A stretch of DNA of 7,540 bases from Chloroflexi bacterium RBG_13_46_14 (GCA_001796415.1 MGML01000045.1:1-7540); one strand, 5' to 3'; positions 1 to 6,340 are shown, counted from the first letter of the stretch. Numbers and translations: made by a program. Notes: generated from the sequence alone by a model not told the origin.

Positions 1-83
1 ATCCACTCCTTTCCTGATAAAAAGCATAATCTGTTTGGTGGCTGTAATAATACTATATAATCCTGTATTTATCAATAATCATT

Positions 84-113
84 TTCAATATTTTTACCCG
101 TAAAAGGTATAAA
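84..113 (+). promoter_or_regulatory. Candidate promoter for the GH67 gene
   Basis: A TATAAA hexamer at 108-113 is preceded, across 18 bases, by TTCAAT at 84-89, which is only a weak -35 match. The surrounding 1-173 leader is strongly AT-rich, and I see no gene in it. A second TATAAT lies at 56-61 but lacks a convincing -35. The call rests on hexamer resemblance only. Confidence 0.3.
92..105. promoter_or_regulatory. Operator-like palindrome upstream of GH67
   Basis: The sequence TTTTAC-CC-GTAAAA is a perfect dyad with 6-base arms and a 2-base centre. It lies between the candidate -35 and -10 hexamers, a position where a bound repressor would block RNA polymerase. Sugar-acid and xylan genes are often controlled by LacI- or GntR-type repressors. 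No such regulator is in the window, so the binding protein is unknown. Confidence 0.3.
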
Positions 114-159
114 ATATATTAAATAGATATACTCAATTAATTACCTAAGTTAGTCACAT

Positions 160-165
160 GGAAGA
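160..165 (+). promoter_or_regulatory. Ribosome binding site of the GH67 gene
   Basis: GGAAGA lies 8 bases before the ATG at 174. An ATG at 158 is in the same frame but meets a stop after two further codons (TAA at 167-169). This fixes 174 as the first usable start. Confidence 0.6.
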
Positions 166-173
166 ATAAAGTA

Positions 174-2231
174 ATGTCAATTAATGAAGACGGATATCGG
201 CTATGGTTACGATATCAGAAGATAGATAATGATATCAGGTTGTCACAATACCGGAAGATGATCGATGCAGTGACGATCCTGGAAATTGGTGAGACATACG
301 ATATTATTAAAGATGAACTGGATCTTGCACTGCCGGTGATACTCGATAAGAAAATCCCGATCGCTCGAACCATGCTACCGGGCAGTGTACTGGTAGCAGG
401 GACCATCGAGGGTCTGAAAAAGATCAACCTTGATATACCTCAGGCAGACCGCCTTGGTATGGGTAATGAGGGGTTCCTGATTCGTCATTATAAAGACGGC
501 GAATACTCAAGAATCATACTTGCCGGAAACACAGCTATGAGTGTAATAACAGGAGTTTTTCATTTCCTGAGACTTTTACAGACACATCAGGATATATATG
601 ACATTCATTTTCTCAGTTCTCCCCGAATCCGTAACAGATTACTTTGTCACTGGGATAATATCGACGGTTCTATCGAACGAGGGTATGCCGGGCGGTCGTT
701 ATGGAAATGGGGTGAATTGCCTGATGAGACAGATCCGCGATATCGTGATTATGCCAGGGCATGTGCATCAATCGGAATTAATGGCACCATCCTGAATAAT
801 GTCAACAGCCAGGCTGAGATTCTTAGTACCGAATACCTGGTAAAAATAGCAGCGCTGGCAGATATACTTCGCCCCTACGGCATCAGGGTTTACCTTTCGC
901 CGCCTTTCAACGCGCCTGCGTTGTTGGGTAAAGTGAATACAAGCGATCCCCGGAGTCCGGATATAATTCGCTGGTGGAAAGAGAAAGTGGATGAAATATA
1001 CAGTATGATACCGGATTTCGGAGGATTCCAGGTCAAAGCCAGTTCGGAGGGACAGCCCGGTCCGCAGGAATACGGGGCAAACCACCATGACGGCGCCAAT
1101 ATGCTGGCTGAAGCGATGCATGACCACACGGGAATAGTACTCTGGAGGGCGTTTGTATACGATACTGAAATCGATAACGACAGGGCTAAATGCGCCTATA
1201 AAGAATTTGAGCCGCTCGATGGTAAATTCTATCCCGGAGTCTTTGTACAGGTAAAAAATGGTCCGGTCGATTTTCAGCCGAGAGAGCCTTTCCATCCTCT
1301 TTTCGGAGCTATGCCGAAAACACCCCTGGCTCTTGAACTGCAGATTACCCAGGAATACCTGGGGCAGGCAGTTCACCTGGTTTATTTGGCTCCAATGTGG
1401 AAAGAGGTTCTGGATGCCGATACTTATGCCCGTGGGGAAGGTTCGACAGTCTCCAGAATAGTGGATGGTTCGCTATTCGGGAATTCCGAATCGGCCATTA
1501 TAGGCGTATCGAACACAGGTTCGGACCGGAACTGGTGCGGTCATCATTTCGCCCAGGCGAACTGGTATGCGTTCGGACGACTGGCGTGGGATAATGATTT
1601 AAGCAGCGAAGCTATCTGCGAAGAATGGGTACGGATGACATGGTCGAATGATCCTGTGGTTGTGGAGTCGATCAAGACGATGATGCTCGGTTCGTGGGAA
1701 GCATGTGTCGATTATATGACGCCGCTCGGTCTGCATCATATCATGCAGGAAGGCCACCACTACGGTCCCGATCCCGCCTTCAACAGGGCGAGTAGAGAAG
1801 ACTGGAATTCGGTGTATTATCACCGGGCTGACAAAGACGGTCTTGGCTTCGACCGCAGCAGCAAAGGCAGTAATGCCGCCGGTCAGTATTTCAGTCCTTT
1901 ATGCGAAAAATACGGTAACCTGGAGACTTGCCCTGAAAAATACCTGTTATGGTTTCATCATGTGCCGTGGAACTATCGTTTTGGCTCAGGAAGGACATTA
2001 TTCGAGGAGATTCGGCATCGATATGATTACGGAGTGGAGTACGTAACCGAAATGAGGGATGCATGGCAACGTCTTAAGGGTAAAATAGACTCGCAGCGAT
2101 TTGAACATATTGGTAAAAAACTGGAAGAACAGGAAGAAAACGCCAAACTCTGGCGTGACGTGTGCGTTGAGTATTTCCAGCAGATTGCTCGCACAGCCAA
2201 GATGGATCGCAACCGAGTAGAACAGGGATGA
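174..2231 (+). CDS. aguA: GH67 alpha-glucuronidase, intracellular
   Basis: This 685-residue protein is a glycoside hydrolase family 67 alpha-glucuronidase. The family removes 4-O-methyl-D-glucuronic acid from the terminal xylose of xylo-oligosaccharides, by inversion of configuration. All three expected domains appear: an N-terminal alpha/beta domain (about 1-140), a TIM barrel (about 141-465) and a helical C-terminal domain (about 466-680). Family signatures include HWDNIDGSIERGYAGRSLW from residue 159 and KASSEGQPGPQEYG from 288. By comparison with characterised family members, E292 is the catalytic acid and D366 (GPVDFQPREP) with E394 (LQITQEYLGQ) activate water; all three are present. Length is normal and the frame is intact. 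No signal peptide is seen, so it should act in the cytoplasm on imported aldouronic acids. It converges on the LRR gene 35 bases downstream. No other xylan gene is present in the window. Confidence 0.96.
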   Translation: MSINEDGYRLWLRYQKIDNDIRLSQYRKMIDAVTILEIGETYDIIKDELDLALPVILDKKIPIARTMLPGSVLVAGTIEGLKKINLDIPQADRLGMGNEGFLIRHYKDGEYSRIILAGNTAMSVITGVFHFLRLLQTHQDIYDIHFLSSPRIRNRLLCHWDNIDGSIERGYAGRSLWKWGELPDETDPRYRDYARACASIGINGTILNNVNSQAEILSTEYLVKIAALADILRPYGIRVYLSPPFNAPALLGKVNTSDPRSPDIIRWWKEKVDEIYSMIPDFGGFQVKASSEGQPGPQEYGANHHDGANMLAEAMHDHTGIVLWRAFVYDTEIDNDRAKCAYKEFEPLDGKFYPGVFVQVKNGPVDFQPREPFHPLFGAMPKTPLALELQITQEYLGQAVHLVYLAPMWKEVLDADTYARGEGSTVSRIVDGSLFGNSESAIIGVSNTGSDRNWCGHHFAQANWYAFGRLAWDNDLSSEAICEEWVRMTWSNDPVVVESIKTMMLGSWEACVDYMTPLGLHHIMQEGHHYGPDPAFNRASREDWNSVYYHRADKDGLGFDRSSKGSNAAGQYFSPLCEKYGNLETCPEKYLLWFHHVPWNYRFGSGRTLFEEIRHRYDYGVEYVTEMRDAWQRLKGKIDSQRFEHIGKKLEEQEENAKLWRDVCVEYFQQIARTAKMDRNRVEQG

Positions 2232-2266
2232 CGAAGGTGCAGACAGTTTAAGAAACCAACAGTGAT

Positions 2267-4126
2267 TTATCTTACGTCGATTCCTCGTTCCTTTAATTGT
2301 TCCACGATTTCAAGAGACCGTTCATCAAGAGGATTTCCAACTAAGAGAAGATTATCGAGATAACGAATGTTTTTAGACAGAAGAGGTGAAAGGTCCGTTA
2401 TCTGGTTCTGCTGCGCTTCAAGTACATAGAGTTTTGGTAAAGAGGTAATCGGTTCAATATCATTTATTCGGTTGTTTTTCAGATCAAGGCGAGTCAGATC
2501 CTGTATGTCTTTAAGAGGAGAAATATCAACGACATCATTATCACTTATATCCAGGACAGTTAATCTATTGAGCGAAGCCAGGGGAGAAATATCGGTTATA
2601 TTGTTTCCAAAGACGCTCAGAATCAAGGTGTTCTTCAGGTTCGATAGAGGAGCCAGGTCCTTGATCTCGTTTCTGGCCAGGTTTATTCGTGTCAGGTTTC
2701 TGAGTGATGATAACGGAGATAAATCCGATACCTGGTTACTATCGATATCAAGTGTTTCCAGACTGGATAAGCTTGAAAGCGGAGACAGATCAGAGACATC
2801 GTTCCTTTTTATATCCAGATAGACAAGCTCATTCAGCCCGGTCAGGGGAGACAGGTCCGCGATGTTATTTCCCGAAATGTTTAACCTGCGGAGTTTCTTC
2901 ATATTAGAGATCGGCTCTATGTCGGTAAGTCCGTTATCTCTGAGAGACAGGTCTTCAAGGTTCTGTAATAACGGCAGTCCGGATAAAACGATGTCTTTTT
3001 CTGCACCTACACGCAATTCAGTGAGGTCCTGTAACGAGGCGAGGGGAGACAGATCCGGGAATTCAGATTTACTATTATTATAAAGAATAAGTTTTTTCAA
3101 ACCGGACAGCGAACCTATGGGTTCTAGAGTGTCGAGAGGTGCTGACAGGCTTAACGTGTCAAGTCGTTGCAGATCAGCGAGCGGAGTTAGATTGCCGGTC
3201 GAACAACTCAAATACAATACTTTCAGATTAGTCATGTTAGCCAGGGAAGCGCAATCAGCAATGGTGTTCCTGTGGAGGTACAACTCCTCCAGGTTTTCGA
3301 GCGAAGCCAAAGGAGAAAGGTCGGAAAGATCATTATCGTTAAGGTCGAGAACGGTCAGACCTGTCAGTGAACTCAGGGGAGAGACATCAGTAAGTTTATT
3401 CGCATAAAGATACAGTTCTTTCAGATTGACAAGATTTTCCAGCGGAGATAAATCGCTTATCTGGTTCCAGCCGAGGTCGAGGTAAGTAAGGTCGGTCATC
3501 TCTGATAAAAATGATAGATCCTGTATTGGTCCAAGACCCGGTAAACGTATAGCACCCTCATCCATAAAACTGAAAGCGTAAGATTCCAGGTAGGGATCGC
3601 CATACGGTCCGTATTGTGACAATGAAAGGTGTGTAAGATTTTTCAAGGATACAAGTACCGAAAAGTCGACAGCCGGTCTTACTGTAAGGTTGGTAAGATT
3701 GGGTAGTGTCGCAATCGGAGTAATATCGTTTGCTTGTACCTTAAGCTCCTCAAGAGTTGTGATGGCGGACAGAGGTGAAATATCACCCAATGAATTATAG
3801 TATAGATCGAGAAAACGCAGTTTTTTCAAACCGGAAAGGCTGGTAACATTTGCGATGTGATTCCCGCGAAGGTCTAACCATTGGAGATTCGTACAGTATT
3901 CCAGACCGGATAAGTCAGAGATACCATATCCTGCTGCATTAAGACGGGTAATATTTGCCAGGTCCGTTTTTGTTATCGGACTTGAGAAATCTCCGATCTC
4001 ATATCTGATAGCCCTTTCAAGTTGCCGATCTTCGAATGATACCGTGTCGTGATTACAGGCAGGGACCGATATGCCAAGGAGAAGGATACAGCTTAGAATT
4101 GGGAGGAAATATCTGTTGTATATCAC
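2267..4126 (-). CDS. Leucine-rich-repeat lipoprotein
   Basis: This 619-residue protein has a hydrophobic signal (about 4-20) and a lipobox-like VPAC with Cys24, so it is probably exported and lipid-anchored. An N-terminal cap (about 30-80, beginning FEDRQLERAIR) leads into roughly 22 LRR units, mostly 22 residues long, of the pattern LxxLxLxxNxIxDLSPLxxL (about 81-589), then a short C-terminal cap. This resembles the internalin/SDS22-like LRR class, whose members usually bind proteins or other ligands on the concave face. No catalytic domain is visible. The array is irregular at about 144-212 and 301-389, where repeats have lost the Asn ladder; residues 172-199 look like an insertion rich in Tyr, Pro and Gly. 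The start is GTG, sharing its G with the upstream protease stop (TAGTG), and only a weak Shine-Dalgarno precedes it, so translation likely depends on coupling. The ligand cannot be read from sequence. Confidence 0.9.
   Translation of the reverse strand: MIYNRYFLPILSCILLLGISVPACNHDTVSFEDRQLERAIRYEIGDFSSPITKTDLANITRLNAAGYGISDLSGLEYCTNLQWLDLRGNHIANVTSLSGLKKLRFLDLYYNSLGDISPLSAITTLEELKVQANDITPIATLPNLTNLTVRPAVDFSVLVSLKNLTHLSLSQYGPYGDPYLESYAFSFMDEGAIRLPGLGPIQDLSFLSEMTDLTYLDLGWNQISDLSPLENLVNLKELYLYANKLTDVSPLSSLTGLTVLDLNDNDLSDLSPLASLENLEELYLHRNTIADCASLANMTNLKVLYLSCSTGNLTPLADLQRLDTLSLSAPLDTLEPIGSLSGLKKLILYNNSKSEFPDLSPLASLQDLTELRVGAEKDIVLSGLPLLQNLEDLSLRDNGLTDIEPISNMKKLRRLNISGNNIADLSPLTGLNELVYLDIKRNDVSDLSPLSSLSSLETLDIDSNQVSDLSPLSSLRNLTRINLARNEIKDLAPLSNLKNTLILSVFGNNITDISPLASLNRLTVLDISDNDVVDISPLKDIQDLTRLDLKNNRINDIEPITSLPKLYVLEAQQNQITDLSPLLSKNIRYLDNLLLVGNPLDERSLEIVEQLKERGIDVR
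2360..3886 (-). repeat. LRR-coding tandem array (about 66-bp units)
   Basis: The DNA shows a 66-base periodicity, one 22-residue LRR per unit, running through residues 81-589. The most uniform units are residues 213-278 and 412-565, where DLSPL or DISPL recurs every 22 residues. Units differ at most third positions, so this is an old, diverged array rather than a fresh expansion. The open frames seen on the opposite strand here are by-products of this periodicity. Confidence 0.85.
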
Positions 4127-5325
4127 TATTCCGTTAATACATTAATACCATATTCATCAGAGAGTTTATCGACCGAATAAAATAAGTAATCATCTGGATC
4201 AGGATTTGTGACATATGGGGCTCCTACGAGACTGCCAATCGCGGTATACCCTCGATAACAAGGGGCGCCACTATCTCCATGATCAGCCAATGGATTACCG
4301 CTGATGCTGTTAACCCGTACGTAATCACTATATCCATCTTGGTAGTAACCTACTGTAGCAACTTGCCCCACTGAACTTCCCGTGTCTACTCCATATTTAT
4401 ATATATAATCTCCTGGAGTAATACTGCCGTAACTCTCGATCCAAAGCATTCCTCGTGTAGTTGAACTTGAATCTTGAATTCGATTTGTTACATCATAACC
4501 AATCGGATCATACCAAGCAATATCTGCTCCGGTACCTGAGTAAAAGGGTGTATACACAAAATCTAAATCTATTGAACCATCATATTCTGCATCACTTAAT
4601 CCTGTATGATATGCAAAATGCCCGGCAGTTGTTATTACCTCATTATTTCCATCGAGTGCACCAAATCCGGTTGTGGCTATTTCTGTGTCATATGATACTT
4701 CATGACCACCGATTACATCAGTGTATAGTTCTGTCATTCTTGGTATGACAATTATTTCGACATACTTAGAAAGTGTTAATTCGCCTTTTTCCACAATGTC
4801 TTTTACCACATCTTGGTTTAGTACATAGAGTTTGACTTTTCCTGTTTTTATGTCCGGCTCAGACTCAGCTAAAATCCCTATACTCTCAAGGTCATCCATC
4901 AGTTTGATTTGAATTTCTCGAAGTTCCTGATAAGATATATTCGCATCGCGTATCTCAATTAATGAAGCAAGTTCAGGATATTTTTTGAGGTAGCGACTTG
5001 TCGTATCAGAACCATCTCGTGTAAACTGGACAATGAAATTAAATTGAGGATTATGTTCGATCCATCCCCCTCCGAAAGTTTCCGCTTCTTCAATTAATAA
5101 GTCAAAATGAAGGTCTCCTATAACATCCATCAAGCGAAGACGTTCTAAGGCCTCTGTTAAAGAGACATTTTCATATTCGGCATATACTTTTGCATCACGT
5201 ATAAGAGCCTGGTCGGATTCATAAGTAACCTTTGCAGAACTTGCACTAGCAAGTGATATAGGTAGGAGTAATACCAAGGTTATTAAAATTGTAAAGATTA
5301 TTCCTTTTCTTCTTGACATTTTCAC
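4126..5325 (-). CDS. Secreted streptogrisin-like serine protease with pro-region
   Basis: This 399-residue protein is a chymotrypsin-fold (S1 family) serine protease of the streptogrisin/alpha-lytic type. A Sec signal peptide (about 1-28, with an ASA cleavage motif at 26-28) is followed by a long pro-region (about 29-200). That region includes a stretch like the alpha-lytic/streptogrisin propeptide (about 110-195, with EPDIKTGKVKLYVL), which in this family acts as a folding chaperone and inhibitor. The catalytic triad is visible as H236 (TTAGH), D268 (GADIAW) and S352 (HGDSGAP). The mature domain is about 206-399. It is unusual in having a single cysteine (C356), because bacterial relatives normally carry disulfides near His and Ser. 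The start chosen is GTG at 5325, six bases after AGGAG; an ATG two codons later is spaced too far. The gene is visibly more AT-rich than its neighbours. It overlaps the LRR gene by one base, so the two form an operon. Confidence 0.92.
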   Translation of the reverse strand: MKMSRRKGIIFTILITLVLLLPISLASASSAKVTYESDQALIRDAKVYAEYENVSLTEALERLRLMDVIGDLHFDLLIEEAETFGGGWIEHNPQFNFIVQFTRDGSDTTSRYLKKYPELASLIEIRDANISYQELREIQIKLMDDLESIGILAESEPDIKTGKVKLYVLNQDVVKDIVEKGELTLSKYVEIIVIPRMTELYTDVIGGHEVSYDTEIATTGFGALDGNNEVITTAGHFAYHTGLSDAEYDGSIDLDFVYTPFYSGTGADIAWYDPIGYDVTNRIQDSSSTTRGMLWIESYGSITPGDYIYKYGVDTGSSVGQVATVGYYQDGYSDYVRVNSISGNPLADHGDSGAPCYRGYTAIGSLVGAPYVTNPDPDDYLFYSVDKLSDEYGINVLTE

Positions 5326-5330
5326 ACAAT

Positions 5331-5336
5331 TCTCCT
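5331..5336 (-). promoter_or_regulatory. Ribosome binding site of the protease gene
   Basis: On the - strand AGGAGA precedes the GTG at 5325; the AGGAG core ends six bases before it. The in-frame ATG at 5319 would lie twelve bases away. Spacing therefore favours the GTG start. Confidence 0.7.
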
Positions 5337-5359
5337 TTTTTTATTATACCCCAAAAAAA

Positions 5360-5392
5360 TCATATATGTATAACAATAATCATTACCTCCTT
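5360..5392 (-). other. Second strong Shine-Dalgarno with mini-ORFs in the protease leader
   Basis: AAGGAGG (5392 to 5386) is followed two bases later by an ATG at 5383 opening a seven-codon frame (MIIVIHI, stop at 5360). Two bases is too close for efficient initiation. A TTG nine bases after the Shine-Dalgarno opens a ten-codon frame instead, ending just upstream of the protease RBS. Either could be a leader peptide or a ribosome standby site. Neither is proven. Confidence 0.25.
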
Positions 5393-5410
5393 ATACTGTC
5401 CTCGCGATAC

Positions 5411-5440
5411 TTTATACCGTGATAATGAATCTTGCGTGAA
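5411..5440 (-). promoter_or_regulatory. Candidate second promoter for the protease operon
   Basis: On the - strand TTCACG (5440 to 5435) and TATAAA (5416 to 5411) are separated by 18 bases. They match the sigma-70 consensus at four and five of six positions. Transcription would begin near 5404, leaving a leader that contains the second Shine-Dalgarno. Confidence 0.3.
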
Positions 5441-5446
5441 CACAAG
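5431..5446. promoter_or_regulatory. Imperfect operator-like palindrome
   Basis: CTTGCGTGAACACAAG reads CTTGnGTnnACnCAAG as a dyad, with 12 of 16 positions symmetric. It overlaps the -35 of the candidate promoter at 5411-5440, where a bound repressor would interfere. No cognate regulator can be named. Confidence 0.3.
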
Positions 5447-5457
5447 ATGAATTTTAT

Positions 5458-5475
5458 TCAATTGTGCTGTTCCAT
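5458..5475 (-). other. Five-codon leader ORF with strong Shine-Dalgarno
   Basis: On the - strand AGGAGG (5489 to 5484) stands eight bases before an ATG at 5475, which reads MEQHN and then TGA. The ribosome site is better than that of most genes in this window, yet the frame is tiny. It lies about 130 bases upstream of the protease start, inside the leader predicted from the 5523-5528 promoter. It could be a regulatory leader peptide, the broken start of a lost gene, or chance. Confidence 0.25.
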
Positions 5476-5522
5476 AGGCAATACCTCCTGTATATTTTCA
5501 CAATTAATTTCATCAGCGAGAT

Positions 5523-5528
5523 ATGATA
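5523..5528 (-). promoter_or_regulatory. Candidate -10 element downstream of the 11-bp repeats
   Basis: On the - strand TATCAT begins nine bases after the last TTCAAGAA repeat. It matches the TATAAT consensus at five of six positions, and there is no good -35, as is usual where a PhoB-type activator replaces it. A start near 5516 would give a leader of about 190 bases before the protease GTG. Confidence 0.4.
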
Positions 5529-5537
5529 CCATAAAAA

Positions 5538-5567
5538 TTCTTGAAAAGTTCTTGAATATTTCTTTAA
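5538..5567. promoter_or_regulatory. Three 11-bp-phased direct repeats, probable response-regulator box
   Basis: On the + strand TTCTTGAA occurs at 5538 and 5549 and TTCTTTAA at 5560, each separated by a three-base AT-rich spacer (AAG, TAT). The period is therefore exactly 11 bp. Tandem 11-bp half-sites are the hallmark of PhoB/OmpR-family binding, in which winged-helix domains bind head to tail on one DNA face. An OmpR-type regulator gene ends about 70 bases away, and the protease-LRR operon lies downstream. Each unit is also a small dyad (TTC-TT-GAA), so another kind of dimeric regulator is possible. That the adjacent regulator binds here is inference. Confidence 0.55.
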
Positions 5568-5639
5568 CATCTACCGCCGGCTGGAGATTGAAAGTAGTTC
5601 ATACAATATCCCTTAAACAAAGACAAAGATAGGGAAGCA

Positions 5640-6335
5640 TCAGTCTTTTTCTCTGAAAATATAGCCTTCCTGATAAATGGTGTGTATGTATACAGGATTA
5701 CGCGGATCCGGTTCTATCTTTTTCTTTAAACGGCAGATGTGCTGGTGAACATATTGCCTTTCATCGGTATATTCATTCCCCCAGATCGTATGCAGAAGGT
5801 GGCGATAGCTGAGCACAGTCCCAGCGTTTTTTGTCAGTTCTGTAAGCAAACCGTATTCCTTGTGCGTTAAAGCGACTTCCTTACCCTTAACCGTTACCAG
5901 CCTCCGGTGATCGTCGATACGCAGGTCGCCGGAAGCGAATTCAGCTTTATCAGGATTGGATTCACCGGAGAGTGTCCTGCGACGCAATGCTTTTACCTGG
6001 GCGAGTAATTCGTCCGTGTTAATCGGCAGTTTTATACATATATCCGCGCCCGAATCCAGATATTCAATTCTTCGCGTTGGTATTTCTTCCCTGCCGATGA
6101 TTATTATCGGTACTTTCAGTGACTCAGATATAAATCCGCAAAGCCCTGGCAGGTTATCTTCATCCATCGATGAATCGAGGATCACCGCTCCTGAAAATCC
6201 TTCCGACATGATATCCAGCGCGTCATAATAATCAGGTATGGTTTGTATCCGGATATTCTCTTTCGCGAATGCCTTTTGACACATCAACGTGATGTCCCTG
6301 TCCCGGGAAACGAGGATAATTCTGTTACCGTACAT
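5640..6335 (-). CDS. OmpR/PhoB-family response regulator with degenerate receiver
   Basis: This 231-residue protein has a receiver domain (about 5-120) and a C-terminal winged-helix DNA-binding domain (about 135-228). The winged-helix region carries the family pattern LTHKEYGLL, then VLSYRHLLHTIWG, the recognition-helix region YVHQHICRLKKKIEPDP, and the wing YIHTIYQEGYIF. Receivers of this fold are normally phosphorylated by a sensor kinase on an Asp; D54 (VILDSS) occupies that place. Other key residues deviate. The acidic pocket reads VSRDRD (9-14) in place of a VDDD-type motif. The Thr/Ser switch after the fourth strand is G81. The conserved Lys before Pro is replaced by Leu103, with a Lys one residue earlier. 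Signalling may thus be phosphorylation-independent. No kinase gene is in the window. GAGGTG five bases before the ATG supports the start. Confidence 0.93.
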   Translation of the reverse strand: MYGNRIILVSRDRDITLMCQKAFAKENIRIQTIPDYYDALDIMSEGFSGAVILDSSMDEDNLPGLCGFISESLKVPIIIIGREEIPTRRIEYLDSGADICIKLPINTDELLAQVKALRRRTLSGESNPDKAEFASGDLRIDDHRRLVTVKGKEVALTHKEYGLLTELTKNAGTVLSYRHLLHTIWGNEYTDERQYVHQHICRLKKKIEPDPRNPVYIHTIYQEGYIFREKD

Positions 6336-6340
6336 GACCG

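Larger units (their letters stand above)
5326..5639. other. Regulatory intergenic region between regulator and protease
   Basis: These 314 bases hold no convincing protein gene on either strand. Read on the - strand, from the regulator stop to the protease start, they contain three 11-bp-spaced TTCAAGAA-type repeats, a TATCAT -10-like hexamer, a strong Shine-Dalgarno with a five-codon ORF, an imperfect palindrome, a second candidate promoter, a second strong Shine-Dalgarno, and the protease RBS. No stem-loop with a T-run is seen after the regulator stop, so read-through from the regulator gene is possible. The density of signals suggests the protease operon is separately controlled. Confidence 0.6.

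Noticed and set aside
158..169. ATG at 158 as an earlier GH67 start
   Set aside because: It is in frame but hits TAA at 167-169 before the main start.
768..1376. A 202-codon open frame on the - strand inside the GH67 gene
   Set aside because: It lies wholly opposite a gene with complete family signatures and an intact active site, and its translation resembles no domain I recognise.
2232..2266. Expected bidirectional terminator between the convergent GH67 and LRR genes
   Set aside because: Only a four-base stem (GTTT-AAAC, 2246-2256) without a T-run is present in the 35-base gap.
2472..3407. Several open frames of 67-116 codons on the + strand opposite the LRR gene
   Set aside because: They follow the 66-base periodicity of the LRR repeats and translate to Ser/Arg-rich antisense of DLSPL units.
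2360..3886. Regularly spaced repeats that might suggest a CRISPR or satellite array
   Set aside because: The period is 66 bases within one open frame, units are diverged at the DNA level, and they translate to canonical LRRs.
5343..5348. Perfect TATAAT on the - strand just upstream of the protease RBS
   Set aside because: Transcription would start at about the Shine-Dalgarno itself, removing it from the mRNA, and no -35 is placed well.
5432..5632. A 66-codon + frame in the protease leader, starting at TTG
   Set aside because: It has no ribosome site and unconvincing composition, and it runs antisense to the regulatory signals described.
5608..5636. TCCCT/AGGGA pairing just after the regulator stop as a terminator
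   Set aside because: The stem is only five pairs with a loop of about 17 bases and no T-run on the - strand.
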